A DNA stretch of 64,000 nt from Loxodes magnus (Eukaryota > Ciliophora > Karyorelictea > Loxodida > Loxodidae): contig CAMPDV010000087.1 of the NCBI GenBank assembly GCA_946699065.1, positions 124,001-188,000 on the forward strand. Direction: 5' to 3'. This document shows positions 40,291-54,543 of this stretch, in pieces. A program made the position numbers and the translations under genes. Position 1 is the first letter of the stretch. Each line of letters opens with the position of its first letter. Under the pieces are notes generated by a model. The model searched no databases. It was not told the origin of the DNA and worked only from the letters and a program-made list of their open reading frames with translations.

Positions 40291-40429
40291 AAATTCTCTT
40301 CTAAGACTATAAATTTATTTTTCCTTCTTATTCCTTTATAAATTTGACGAAAATTATTTATATAAATTTAATTATACGCTTTTTTTTTAACTTTCATTGC
40401 AGTAAATAAAAGCCAAGTCCAATATCGTT

Positions 40430-41290
40430 ATTATATAATTATAATATCAGCTATTATTTCAATTAAAGTTTACCATTTCTAAGTTTCAATAAGTTCAGGG
40501 GCCAATTTTTTAATGTAGTTGGAATCCGCAACATCTTTTTCTGAATAACTGGTAATCACTTCTCTTCTTCTTTGAAAAGGTTCCTTCTATTTCCCAATTT
40601 CTTCTTGTAAATTTTATTATCTACAATATATAATTTTGTAAGGTCCATGCAAAATTTATATTTCTTAAGGTTTTAAATATTGCATATTTGAGTAAGTGCT
40701 TTAACAATTTTTAATGGTAAAATTTTTAACCAATTTATTTGATTTTTGCTTTTCCACAAAATTTTTTCTAATTTTTCTATCCTCTTAAATATTCCTAGAT
40801 TTTAAATTTCCCCATTCCCCTTTTCTGCTGCTTAGACTTTATCTTTCTAAGATTCATCAGTTATCATTGATGCTTTCTAAATTAAGGTGGATTATGATTA
40901 TTGTCATAGCTGCTCTATTACTACTTGACTTTTTTACAAGTTGTTTTCTCAAGTAAGCAGTTTCTAAATCTAGAACTTTGATATTTATTATTATTAATTC
41001 TCTTATACTCTCCACAAGATTTAATATTATCTTATCCTACTATTTTTAAGTTTATTTCATTTTTTCAAACTATTCTCATCAAACTTCACCTTTGATTTCT
41101 CTTAATAAAGTATTTTCTGAAGGTTCTTGTAATTATTTTCCTTAAAAAAAGAAGAAGATTCAGGTGACTTTTAATTTATTTCTTATTCTCTTCTTGCCTT
41201 TCTTCTAACCTTTCTTATTTATATTTTAGATACTTAATTACTTTCCATTTTGACACCAAATTCCTTTTTTTGTTTTTTCTGTACTATCTA
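40430..41290 (-). mobile_element. Family X retroposon, copy 3, old and frameshifted
   Basis: ATG at 41248 opens MESNQVSKIQIRKVRRKARREQ..ESSSFFKE, matching the basic and Ser-rich start of the 28.3-kb copy. A shifted frame carries NLVESIRELIIINIKVLDLE..LRKQLV, matching NLGEKIRELMSNIEDQNNELLILRRQLI. Then FKRIEKLEKIL matches FIKRLENIENKL. The knuckle is not recognisable. Two hairpins sit at the conserved 3' positions: AGTGA/TTATT at 40544-40560 with wobble pairs, and GTTG/CAAC at 40518-40532. No target-site duplication is evident, as expected for an old insertion. Confidence 0.6.
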
Positions 41291-41299
41291 AGATTAATT

Positions 41300-44200
41300 T
41301 TTTTCATTTGATATATTTAAATTTTCAAATTGCTAGTAGATTAAATAATAAAGACTTTTAAGATTTTAAAGCAGAATTGTATTTAAAATTTAATTTTTAT
41401 TTACCTAAAATTAATTAAAGAATGTAAGCTTAACTATAATATTTATCTATTTATTACCTCTTAAAGTTATTTTATTATTCAAATATTTATTCATATATAT
41501 TATAGTGTTCTTAGCTTTAATTTAATTAACAAGCATCAATGTATTTTTTATTTATAGCTTAATTTTTTCTAGTTTTAGTTGCTTAATTCCAAAGATATAT
41601 GAAAAAGAGAACTAGAATAACTATCAATTTTTACATAAGCACTTTGAAAGTTGAAGTTTTTTCTTTTACTAGATTTATTTTATTTTTTCTTAAAGGAAAA
41701 CTAATCTAAGAAGAGTTGTTTTCTTAACAAGCATATGAAGACATTGAAATAAACAGTTTAATTTATTTCTATCTTATGAATAATTTACATTCTAGCTTAT
41801 GAACCATATTATCCATTTAGTATAATCTTTCTATCTTTCGGCTGATAAGTTTTAAACACTTTAATTATTTTTCAATTTTCATAGTATTAAGCATGTATAT
41901 ATTAAAACACCTACTCTAGTAAGCCATAATATCAAGAGTAGATCTATAATTAAAACTATGCTTAGTATAAATTTTAAGTTCTATTTGACTTTAATTGTTC
42001 ATTCTTATTTGATAATCTTAAATAAATACTTAATTTAGTCTATGATTATATCAATTAAATCTGTAAAGTTAATAGAACTGCTTTCTATTTCTCTAATTAA
42101 AAGATCTAAAAACTAAATATAATAAAAGGAATTTAAGCTGCTTAAATAGAAAAGCTGTAGACTAATTATTAATTTAAATACGCATAGTTAAATTTACATT
42201 CAGACTAGAAATGCTTATCTAAAATTCTCTCTACATTCAGTTGATAAACTAATTTAAGCCAGAATAATAATAAACTAATAGCAATTAAATCTTCATTTCT
42301 TTATTTTTATTTACAATCAAAAGCTTTACAAGAAAGATTCTTAATCTCAATATTTCTTAAACTGATTTTCAAACTTAAGGGATTGTTGTAGAAATTGGTT
42401 AAACTATATAATTTTAAATTCCCTCCTAATGGCTTAGTAAAAGATATTCTTTTAGTAGTTTTTTGTTCATATATAACTCGAAAATCAACTAATTTCAATG
42501 CTATTTTTAGATAATAACTAGCATATTTATAAATCTTTATATCATTTATATGCTTTCTTCGTTATTAGAATTAAAGTACTATTATTGCTAAGTTCTTCTT
42601 AGTCACTCTCAAATCTAGGAGATAATATTATTCAACAAACTATTATATGAGTAAGAAAAAGGAAGTTTAAGATCTACATTCATAAAGAAGTTTTCTAGTT
42701 AAAAGTAAATAAAATGGACTTAAAAAAGAGAAAAAATCTATTTTATACTTATATTAGATTTGTAGCTTCATCATTTTAAATAATCAAACTTCAAACATTT
42801 CCAGCATTAAACAATTAGAAACTACCTGTGTTTATGTATCTTTAATCAGTTAATAAAATAATGCTTAACTATTGGGCGTTTAATTTAAGCTGTATTGTTA
42901 ATATTGAAAACCTAGTGTTTAGATTTAATTTTCTTTATTTTTATAAAGATCACTACAAATAATCTTAAAGACTATTAGATTGATTAGTTAAAGTCTATTA
43001 TATACTTATAAACTAAGAGGTTTGCTATAACTTATTTTATAAAAAAGCATTTATTGAAGCAGCTTAATTAAGCAATTTATTTTTAAACAAGCAATAAGTT
43101 TCGTCAGCAAGCCTCAAATAATTCTACAATCTGTATTAATCCATTTCTAATAGTTTTCTATCGTTTTATTAAAGAAATTAATTGTACACATTTTAAGAAA
43201 GCTTACCTTTGTAATGCATTATATACAATTTCACGAGGCTAGCAAGTATCATCTTTTAGTTTACTTTATATATAAAACACCTTTATTTAAAAAAACAGAA
43301 GCTAATTATCCTATTAATAAAATTAGATAAATAGGATCTTCTAGCTTCCTTAAGTTGATTGATAAAAGATGACTATGCAATTTTTAGCTACTAGTTAAAT
43401 TAAATATATTAAATCATAGCTAAAATAGAATTAATATTTAGAGAGTACTCTAATAAGAAAACTCCAAATAACTTTTACGAAATAAAGCTAATTTTTTAAA
43501 TTAGAATTTGATTAGTCATTAATGGACAGCTTAATATTTAATGGGATTATATATGTACTTCTATCCTTGGAATAAATGAATAGTTAGTAAAGGAATAAGA
43601 AGATAGAAAATAAATCTAATATCTATAATATGAAAATTATAAATTTTACCTGCAAATAGAAAATACCCACCAGCATTCACTCTAATATCATATATTAATT
43701 CATATTTAACTTAATTCAAAAAGTTATAAGTTTAGCATATTAGGCAAATGTTAAGAAGAGAGCAGTATTTAATATTAAAACTTGATAAAAGAATAAATAA
43801 TCTTAAATTTAGATATCTTAGAAGGAAAAATTTAGGTATATGATAATTAGAAAGATGATAATATAGAATTTAATGAAATGAAAAAGGTATAAAGGTATTA
43901 TTATAATATACTATAAATATCTAATTTCTTAAGTTTAATTATTTGTTGATATTCTATAAAAAAATACATTCTCGTAGTTTCTTGGGATTAGTTATGCATA
44001 TTGCATAATAATTTGAAGAAAATAAATGTAAATAATAGATATTATTATACAAAAGTACTTATTTTGTTTAATTAAGTAAATGGAAATAATAAATAGCTCT
44101 ATAAGTCATTGAACTAGAATAAAAATATTATGGTTTTATCAAGAAGATAGATCAATTAAGTGAAGTTTAAAAATGAAGATTACATTGGAATGTATAATTA

Positions 44201-45327
44201 GATAAAATATTATATTCAAATAAATAATAACAATACACTGTATAGAATACGTTTAAGTGAAAAAATAATATACAAAATTGGAGGATAAATATTTTATTAT
44301 TAGATTACAAGACAAAAAAATTTGAATCCATATATTAAGGTAGAAGAAGGGGGAAGAAAGATGAGATTAGAAGTATAGCATTTATAAACTTTAATTAAAG
44401 AAGAATTGATTTAAGACAGAATCTTCGTTCAAAAATTTTTATTAAAGTAAAGTTTTATTTTATTATATTATTAAAGGAAAAAGGTGAATCTTTGTAATAC
44501 CAGGGGAAAAATAATAAAATAAATAAAAGCTATTAGATGATGTAATTTAAAGTATAATTGCATCAATATCTGACTAATTCTCCAAACATTACTCAAAAAT
44601 CGAAAGCAATAAATATGGAAAATAAGTTAACTAAATTTCTTAAATTAGATTCAGAATTGAAAATAGAAGTAATTTATGTTCATAAATAAATAAAGCTTAG
44701 CTTTATTATTAAAGTGAAGTCAAGCTATACCTCTTTTACAAGCAAATATAAAAGATGAGACAAAAATATTTGACCTAATTACTTAATTCAAAAATTAGCA
44801 AATATATAACAAAATAAATTGCTGTTGATTAGGGATAAAATTTAGCTATAACAGCTTATATGTAGATTAATATAAAAACAGTCATAAAATCAGATTTAGT
44901 AATCCTAAGCTATTGAACTAATTTCTTAAGCTAGATTATTATTTATTTAGATATGAAAGCATATAAAATATAAACAGCAAAGCTTTTCAATATTTCGATA
45001 AAATTTGAAGATAATATCTCATATGCATTGAGAATCTCCAACAATTTTCCAGTTTAAAAATTGAATAAAAAGTGAGTTCTGTTTATAGAGAAAATTAGAA
45101 AGTTGATTTTAAATTTTATGAATAAGGAGCTTATACTAATAATAGTGGTGAATGAAAACGCAAATCTACTTAACAAAAGCCTTGAAAAAGAAATTAGATA
45201 GTTTTAAATAATATTAAGAATAAGAAATTTATTTATAAGCTTTGCTTATTTAATTAAATTAAATCTTTATTTAATTTATTATATTTTAAGTTCAATTTAA
45301 AAGGGTAGTTGCTTTACTGTAATAAAA
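41300..45327. other. AT-rich stretch with uncertain coding potential
   Basis: Mostly very AT-rich. The last part (about 44300-45240, plus strand) has one frame that reads fairly well (DETKIFDLITQF..YRENQKVDFKFYEQGAYT), but I found no domain, start or homologous copy. I do not call a gene. Confidence 0.3.
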
Positions 45328-48300
45328 ATGCTGCTAATTATCTATGTGTTATGTCTTTTTAAATTTGTCAAGAGTGAATGATCTTTGCATCCTTTTACTG
45401 GAACACCACCTTAGTAAAGATATTTTTTTAGTTATCAATATTTTTCGGAGGGGTTTTTTATTGTAACCCATGGTTCTAGTGAATCAGGTTTTTTGGATGA
45501 TACTTGAAAGTTCAATTTTACAGAAATGACTTGAACAAGATTGGCTTTATCTGATGATAACTTTCCAGCGGCTAGAATCAACTATTGTACTACCAAATTA
45601 GAAGAGTAAAACGCTTTTATTCTTTATGGTGGAAAAACAAATAATGGAATGTAAAATGATGTTTGAGTTTTTAATATTAAAGATTAATATTGAACCAAAA
45701 TCTAGGTTTAGGGAATTGCGCCTACTCCTTAAATGAGAATGGGATGTACTACATATTGAGATGATAGTGAAAGCAGTTGGAAGATGCTTATTTTTGGAGG
45801 GATAGGTAGAGATGAGCGATCAGAAGAATTGTGAGAACTGAGATTTCCAAATTGAAAATTCACTAAATTAGAAACAACTGGAGATAAGCCAAAGCCTTAA
45901 TGGTCACCAGATCTTACATATATTGGAAATGGCCTTATTTTACTTAAAAATGGAGATTATTTGCCATATATCGAAGATAGACACATGCATGTTTTAAATC
46001 TAACCTCTAAAGTCTGACTTAGAAAACCAATATTTGGACCTTGACCTACACTCACTAATTTACAAGGTTCATATAATGATTTTAAAAACAAGATATGGTA
46101 CTTTGGCCAAGGGTGAAATTATAGTGCCTAGAATGATTAATGCCAGCTGTGAAGATGCGACTATAAAGACTTAGATAAGCTAACATGATCAGTTGTAGAA
46201 ATTGAGAATGAATAAATGTCTTTGCGTGAAGAGAACACTTTAATATTTTATAATCAAACTTTCTATGCCTTTGGTGGCTGGAGTGCAATTTATATAAGAA
46301 ATGATATGATTAAATTAGATATGACTAAGAAGCCATTAAAATGAGAAGTCGTTTATCCTTCAATGATAGTACCTGGACCAAGAACTTTTCATTCAGCAGA
46401 TATAATCTCAACATTTATGTATGTTTTTGGTGGGGAGAATAATAAGGTGAAAAATAATGAAATTTGAGCCTTTAATTTAAAATATTAAACATGGATTTAG
46501 CCAAATGTTATTGGAGATCCACCAGCAATAAGAAGTAAACATGTTTCATCAACTCATGGCAATTATCTAGTAATTTGAGGAGGAAATGGAGTAAATAAGC
46601 AAATTTATAACGATATGTATCTTTTTAATACTGTTCAGTTTACATGAAGGAAATAAGAATATTTTTCTGAACCTCCTGAGGGAAGATTTGGAGCATGTGG
46701 AACAATTTCTAAAAACGATTTTATAATTTTTGGAGGTCAGGGATAAAATGGTCTGTCTTAAGAATTAATTAAATTTGATTTTGGCTCTTATACTTGAACA
46801 TCATTATCGCTTAAGGACCCTTCAGGTCCACCTGGAACTGTATATTGTAAGGCTTACATAAGAGACAGAATATTTTATGTAATTGGAGGAGAAACAACGA
46901 GCTAAACTCCAACTGATGCTGTTTATGCTTATAGTTTAGATAAAAATACATGAAGATTAATTAATTAGACTGATTTAACTTATGCTGTATCGATGACTGG
47001 AACGACAGCATCAGGAAATCGGGTAATTTGATATGGTGGAACTTGGTGGGATATTTTACTAGATAATTTAATAGAAATTAATTTAGATACGGGATAGTAT
47101 CTTCATCATAAATTCAATAGAGAATCTAGAGCTTCTCCTAATAAAGTTTTAGGCTAGAGTTTAGTTTATTATAAAAGATCGTTATTTATGTTTGGAGGAA
47201 CTGCTGTAGTAAATAATGCGGCAATGTTTGAACGAGGATAAAATTAATTTCATATGTATACATTTGATTGTCCACCTGAAGAATGTGGATGAGATTGTAG
47301 TGAAGGAACTTATAAAGATGAATATGGACAATGTTAACCTTGTCCTGCAGGATACTATTGATCTGGTAATTCTAGCTAAATATGCACTCCTTGTGATAAA
47401 GGTACCTAAAATAATCGCTAAGGAGCTTAAAATTTTAAATTTTGCGAACCTTGCGCTGAAGGAACTTATGGACCATAAGAAGGATTAGCTGAATGTCTTT
47501 AATGTCCGTTACCTTATGTATGTAGCGTAGGAACAATTTATCCTTAATTATATGAAATATAGAATTCCTATTATTCTGATTAGCCACATTCTTATAAAAA
47601 CTAATCTAAAAAAGCAATGAGCAACTCTCTATACGTAGTCTCATTTTTTATATTCATATTCATTGTAATCATTATAATTGCAATGAATTCAGAAAAAATC
47701 CAGAGTTGAATTAAAAAGATTGATATTTACTAATAAAAGCACAATTATAAATAAAAGCTAATGAGAAGGAAAAAAACTATAATAGGGGGAGTATTTTCAG
47801 TGATTTTTATATTTGTTTCAATTTGTTTCTTCTCATTTAATATGAACTAATTCTTTTATAACAATATAAGAGAAACTAAAGCCTTAATTCCTTTATTGGT
47901 TTTACTTGAGGATTATACATAGATATAAGGTGACTTCATAATAACGTTGACTTATTACTAATACGGAGGAAATTGTGTCTAGAGCATTAAAACTAATAGT
48001 TCGGAATGAGGCTAGTGTGTTGACTAACTGAGCATTTATTTTATTAGAATAAAATATGAGCAATATTTAGTCACAACCTAATGCAAGTTAGAGCATGATG
48101 AATGTATTATTTAGGTTAAATGCAATTAATGCGAGCTTAAAGGCAATGCTGAAATTTTATTTCATATCTGAGAAAAAGGAAGTTTTGCTACAGGAACTTA
48201 GTTTAATATAACATCTACTTCCTCTATTCCTTAATCACATAGTACAGTAGTATTAGAGGTTTCAGCACCATAGTCCATGATTTTTAGAGGTCCATCTCCT

Positions 48301-49056
48301 ACAATTGCTACTATAGTAGGTATACCTTCTGTGTTTGAATCAGATTATTAATCTGAATATGATAAATCAACAGGATATCATTTAACTAGTCAGAGCAAAA
48401 TTTAATTAGGATCTACTTTTAAAGCCTCGGAAGTGTAAATCACCGAAGGACTTAGAAGTTAAATTTCGATAGATTAGTTGGATAGTGGTATGAAAACTAT
48501 AAGAGCATTAAAATTTACAGTCTTTGATTTCATTTCAGCACTAATTGGATCTTGGGTTGGAATTTTAGTTGCCATTGGAGGATTGATGCAAAGTTTAGAA
48601 ATTTTATTCTGGCATATAAATAACAAAAAGGAAGAGCAAAAAGAAAAAAAGCAATGAGATGTATTAAAAAATTGAATTTTCCATTTGGCCAGATAAGAAA
48701 GAATAAAACGTTTTGCTTTGATGGATATAAGAGAATCAGATAAAAACAACACAACATAAGTAAAAGGTGCTAGTTTACTACTTGATAAAACTACTTACTT
48801 ATCTCATGAGAATACACCCAAAAGTAAAGTTAAATAATAATAAAAAATTAAAGTAAACTAGATAGGAGTTCTACCTTATAAATAATAAACCTTCACTATT
48901 AAAGTAGAAAAAATTCCTTAAGATAATAGCTAATTTTCTAAATCAAGTTCTTAAGTTCATATTAAGAGAAAAGAATAATCTTAAGATTAAAAATAAAAAT
49001 AAAATGAAGCAAAAGATGAAACTGTAATATAGATTGAAGAGTTTAATAATAACTGA
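45328..49056 (+). CDS. Membrane protein with kelch repeats, Cys-rich GCC2/GCC3-like stretch and three membrane segments
   Basis: A single frame of 1243 codons from ATG 45328 to TGA 49054-49056 (..IEEFNNN). Residues 1-16 form a signal peptide (MLLIIYVLCLFKFVKS). Residues of about 40-640 hold kelch-type blades with repeated FGG, YGG and WGG turns followed by W-x-(F/L)-N segments (GGKTNNGMQNDVWVFN, GGENNKVKNNEIWAFN, GGNGVNKQIYNDMYLFN). Residues 648-735 are Cys-rich in the GCC2/GCC3 style (CPAGYYWSGNSSQICTPC, then CEPCAEGTYGPQEG). Hydrophobic segments lie at about 766-787, 816-838 and 1064-1096, and the last 140 residues are polar and Gln/Lys-rich. Secreted kelch plus GCC repeats plus a few membrane spans is a common ciliate surface-protein layout; the ligand is unknown. 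Trp is written both TGA and TGG. No TGA occurs in the last 127 codons before the stop. Confidence 0.88.
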
Positions 49057-52000
49057 ATAACGAGAAAGCAACTAACTTATTTTAATTTGATTATCTATTA
49101 AACATATAAGAACATTAATGATATAGCATTATTATAAAAACGATATAAAGTATAAAAATATTTATTTATTTATAAATAATATATCTTAAAGCACAAGAGT
49201 AGCTTAAATCATTGCTCTTTAATTTTGCTACCTTTTTCTATTTTTAATTAACCAAGATAAATAAAATTTATCGTTTGCAAAAGATAATATAAAAATCAAA
49301 AAATGAAGCTAAAAAATTAAATCAAAAAAAGTCAATAAATCATGCAGACTTATTACTTAAAAATATTCAATCACTTAATTTTTTGAATAGCATGCAAAAA
49401 ATTAAAAGTTTAACAAGGTTAAAATTCACTATTCATAGCTTTGGTATAAATCATTCTAAAACATTTTTTATTACATTTAATTTTGGCAATAAAATGCAAA
49501 CAACTTCTTAAAATAAAAAAAAATTCCTGTTCAGAAGATATTTCATCTCTAGTGTGTATTCTTATAATTTCAGCATCAATCCATAAGCATATTTCATATT
49601 TAATTAAAAAGTTTTATACACAATTATATGATATTCTTGCTTAATTTAGCTATGTAATTGTGATAATTATTTCTGTCTGTACAATAAAATTTTAAAATAA
49701 TAGATTTAATAAATAATTGCATAAATTAAAAATAGCTAGTCCAAGTATTTTTGTAGGACGAATTAATTATATATAATAAACATAACTAATATAAAGGTAT
49801 TTAATACTTAGAATATCTTCTTATATTAATTAATTTAAATTAAACTCCTTCTCACTTTATAAAATTTATTACTTATTCTAATCTCTTTTTTGGTGATTGA
49901 GTAAAAGCTTTATAATTAAATTGTAAATTTTATCACTGCATCTAAGAGAGAAAGATAGTGAAATAAGTCTAATTTAAATAAGGGGAGTGGAAATAATAAA
50001 TTTAAGCTAATTTTATAATGTTTCTTATTTATTAAGATCACTATTTTTCTATCAATAGCTTAGAAAATATCTATTTTATACCCTTTCTTAACCTAAAAAA
50101 TTTTATAATTTGTACATCTTATATTTATTGTTTAATCCTTTCAATTTGATTCCATTACTTAAGTTAATATCTCAATGCAAATAATAAAACGACCATTGCT
50201 GTAGGTATTTATGTCTTTAATTAAATAATTAGACTCTATAAAAGATTAATGATTTTATGTGAAATATATAATTATCGTGTCCATTATAATAAATCCCTTA
50301 TTTTACCAATTTATCGTTTTCTTTGCTCTTTTTATATCCACATTTATATAATTATAGATGCTTACTCAAAAAAATATATTTATCTAGAAAAAAGTATTTA
50401 AGTTTGAGAAATTTCAAATAAATAATGGCATGATTGGTATTTTTGAATCTAAAACTGAAATATTTTATAATAATAGTTTTTATATATAGAAATACACTAT
50501 CTTTACTTTTAATAAGTTATATATCTTTTTAATTAACTTTTTCTCTTTACATTTGATTATTTTAAAGACTCTCCTATAAACATTTTTCTTAATTTCGAAA
50601 AAATTGAATGAGATAAATAAATAGGAAAATAAAATAAAGATTAGCTTTTAATTAAAAATACAAGCTTCTATTGTAGTATGCTACTACGAAAGAATCTATA
50701 GTAACATATAGAAGCACAAGAACTTACCTTTAAGTTGGAATAGCTTTCATAAATTAATAGTTTAATTATTATACTCTAGTTTTGATTTAAAAAAGCTTCT
50801 TTATTCCATATATTAATATATCCTATTTTTAAACCTAAAATTATATTATTTAGAGCATCACTTTCTTTAGTTCTATAAACCGTATGAAAATATAAGGTTT
50901 GCTAAAATTATAGCTAGTATTACTAATTATATCATATCCATAGCTAAATAACAGTATTTTAAATATTAACTTCATTTACATTTTGTTTACAACTGCTGAA
51001 AGTAAATTCAGAATTTCTACATTCAATAACTAAAATTTAAGATTGTACTCTTAATATTCTTTTAAGCTTGCTGACTAAAACTTGTATATTTTTAAAATTG
51101 GAGAAGTAAATAAAGTGATAGAATATTTAATTGGACAATGAGCTTTAAATAGGCTCCTATAAGTATTAGATATAAAATATACCTAAAACATCGTTTAGTT
51201 CTATTCATAGAAAGCTTATAATATCTGTGAAGTTTTAAAATTACCTAAGTAAATTGCCTTGCAAATAGTATAAAAGAATAGTTCTGTTTAAAGTAATTAA
51301 GATTCAAATTAAATAGCTCATTTTATCTCATAAATCTTTTAATTAATTATTAAAATTAGTTAAATGTAGATAATAAGCTTATTTTACAACAGTTTAAGTT
51401 TATGTTTTACAAAATCTGTAAATTACAGCTTTTATAAAAATTATTCAGAATCTCTATTTCTCTTTCAATTCCCAAAGTTTGCTTTTGACTTTTAAGCAAA
51501 GAATAAATTAAAGCTATTAAAAAATAGGTATTCTAAATCGCTAGCTTTAGTATATGATTAAATATTCATAATGTTTAAAATTTTCCTTTAATAAGCGAAG
51601 CTCTTATTTTCTTAAAAATACACTTAAATTTATAAAACAATCTAGGTTTTGATTTAGTGAATTATTCAAATGTAGCATTTTATCTCGCTCTATTTGATTT
51701 ATTAATAGTTTAGATTTAATATTTTCTACTTTCTTGATTGATAACTAAGTGTATTAAACTTATACCTTATTTTATAATCTAGTTATTTAAAATCTATAAA
51801 AGAACCTTTGTTTGAAGATAGTATTTAAATATTTAGCTTCTGCTATAGATTAAAATAATATTTCATAAAGCAAGTTTAAATAAAGCAATACACATAAAAG
51901 TAACTAGTTAACTCCCTACTAAATTAAGATTAAATATTGGTTGTATTTTATCTTATTTCAAACTGGAATATTCAAGTTCTTAATATTTATAGAGAAGTTG

Positions 52001-52822
52001 GGTTTACTTAGATAGAAACTGTTTTATTTATATGAAATATATTAATTAAAATAAAACAGGACTGCAATTATAATAGCAGAGAATATTAAATACTAAAAAG
52101 AAGAAGTTATATACAAATGTCTTAAGAGATGCTGATAATAAAATAGATATGCTAGTTTTACTTTAATTTTAGTAATAATTTTAATATAGAAATGTTCTAT
52201 TAATAAATAGTAAAATTTATAACTTTAATCTTCATTTTCTAATAAGATTATTTGATGATATAGGAAGTAATCTATTTAAATGTGTAGATCTAAAAAGCAT
52301 AATAATGCTAACATTTATTAAATGAATATTTTAACTTAGTATCTTAATATAGCCTTTCAAATAATAAACTGTATGCATTTTTCTAACTATTTATCTTGTT
52401 AGAGTTCTAACTTTTAAAATACTTTGTCTATTAATTTAAGTCTCTTCATTTATTACTTTTAGCAACTTAATACTTTTAAAGAAAAAAATCTTATTTCATG
52501 CTTTAGTTTATTGTAAACTATAAAATTGAAGTTCTTTGGTATGAATGCTTAAGAATTTTGACACTTTAACTTAATGGTAACTATTAGATTTTTTAATTTG
52601 TATCTTTTTTATATAGTTAATAAGATAACGAGATCAAAGTATTATTTCAATAGATAATTAAAAAAATCTATCATTTCTAAGATGTTTTAGTGCTTTGAAG
52701 TTTTTTCTCTTCCTAAAGCAGCTAATCATTTATGTGACGGTTATTATCAGCTTGTAAAAATTAATGTAGCTCAGAATTTAAATTTTTATCTACACTAATC
52801 TTTTCATTATTACAAGCTTCAT
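49057..52822. other. AT-rich intergenic region between convergent genes
   Basis: About 3.8 kb between the 3' end of the kelch gene and the 3' end of the GH16-like gene. It is very AT-rich and I see no repeat, RNA gene or convincing coding frame in it. Confidence 0.45.
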
Positions 52823-54058
52823 TCAAGCATCTAAAGTTAAAGCTTACCTTTCAGATTATTAAATGAGTCTTTACTTTTCCATTTATTCTCTCTTCTCTTC
52901 TTCAAGTTTACAGTTTTAATTATTTAATTTGCTTAAAGCAAGACTTAGTAAAACACTTTAACTGGGTGTATTTTAGCTTCCATAAATATTTCCATCTAAA
53001 TCTTCGTAAGAAAATCCACTTATAGTTACTTGCTCACTTTCCTTTTGAGCCAAATCTGTAGCTTAGTACTACCAAAGCTAAATATGTATTTCTTAACCTT
53101 TCGGAGAAAAAGGGATTTGGTCAGGCCATTAAAATTCTTCAATGATAACTGCTGTTTGTCTATTGATAACTCTAAAAGTTATCCCAGTTGGAAGCCATTC
53201 CCATTAAGCTGTTATTTTTTAAACATCTTCATTAAGTCTGAATCTATGAGGTCGTGAAGTTCCTTATACTATAAATTAACTATTGGTGATTAAAGAAATC
53301 CAATATGAAAACTCAAAGTCTATTTCATTATAGAAAGTATCTGGTGAACCAAAATCATATGTAAATAATCCAAGTACAGCAGAAGTATCCAAATAAAATA
53401 TTGTGCTATCGATATCCCAAGAATAAGTTCCATAGCCAAAGCATTCATGGAATATTTGCTCACATTGATTTCACATTTCACTATCATAGAAATTACCATT
53501 TATTTTCTATATTTTCAAATTTAGATTTCCTGCACTATCAACTGTCACTAGATCCTTTTCCCAATAATTCCATCCTGGCTGAACTCTATAATCAAAGTCT
53601 TTTCGAATTCAATCTAAATTTGCCCAATGAATAGTTCCTCTTTATGCTGTTGCATATGCTAACATCATTTACTGAAAGCTTAGTGGAAAGTGTCCTAACC
53701 CATCTACTAAAACTTTAGTAACATTAACAGTATTTGGGAAAAGTATTACAGCTACTCTATATGCGAATTTATCTCACTATGAAATATGAATGTTCACAGA
53801 AAAAGTTCCATTAGCATAAATTTTAGTTTTTGCCTTAGAAAAGTTTGGTTTAGTATACCATGCATCCACAAATAAATATACTGTAACATAATGCTTAGAA
53901 GGATCAGCACCTTTTACTATTCCTTACAAGTTAGGAGCCTTATCCATGCCGTATTTCGGAACATAAGTGAGTTCTACTGTCTAACTGTTTGAATAGGAGA
54001 CTAGAAATAAAATTGAAATAATCAAATTAAAGATAGTTATTGATTACTTCTACATCAT
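52823..54058 (-). CDS. GH16-like secreted glycoside hydrolase
   Basis: 411 residues from ATG 54058 to TGA 52825-52823. A signal peptide is visible (MMQKQSITIFNLIISILFLV..SNS). An N-terminal beta-rich domain follows to about residue 125, and a GH16-like catalytic domain after that. The catalytic E-x-D-x-E is present as NEIDFE (Glu245, Asp247, Glu249), preceded by a GYGTYSWDI segment and LGLFTYDFGSP, as in family 16 beta-glucanases, where the first Glu is the nucleophile and the last the acid/base. It should cleave beta-1,3/1,4-glucan-type polysaccharides, probably from food organisms or the cell surface; the substrate is not determined. The last 50 residues are a Gln/Lys-rich tail, and the true stop could lie earlier. 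TGA encodes Trp in the first half (SQWDKF, LDWIRK, EMWNQC); the second half uses only TGG. Confidence 0.75.
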
Positions 54059-54543
54059 TTTTAAGTGATATTACTGATATACAAATATTCAGCATTGTAT
54101 AAAGCATATTAAAGTATTTCTATACATTTACTAGCAAGAAATAAATAACATAACTAATCTTTATTGCTTATAACTCTCTATTCCCTCTAATCTTATACCA
54201 TATTATTAGTTACTATTATATCTCCTCTATTATTTATAAAGGATAGCTTTAATTAAAATTAACTACTTTTAATCTATCTAGTAAGTGAATCAAATTATGA
54301 AACTCCTATCATATTCATTTCCTAAATTGTTTGTTTTTAAAAGTTTCTGCTTTAATGACAACTCAATCTTTATAAATAAATTTACCAAAATAGAAGCATA
54401 CTCCACTAGTAATAAAGAGAATAAGAAAAATGATGATAACGATTAAAATAATTTCATTATACCACTAGAAGTACTTAGAATATTATTGAATAAGATTTAA
54501 TAGTTAAATTATAAGTACTAGATAGTATTTATCTTATATTAGC

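Noticed and set aside
45328-49056. Condylostoma-type code (TAA and TAG also used as stops)
   Set aside because: Every gene end I could place is TGA, while TAA and TAG codons occur freely right up to the ends.
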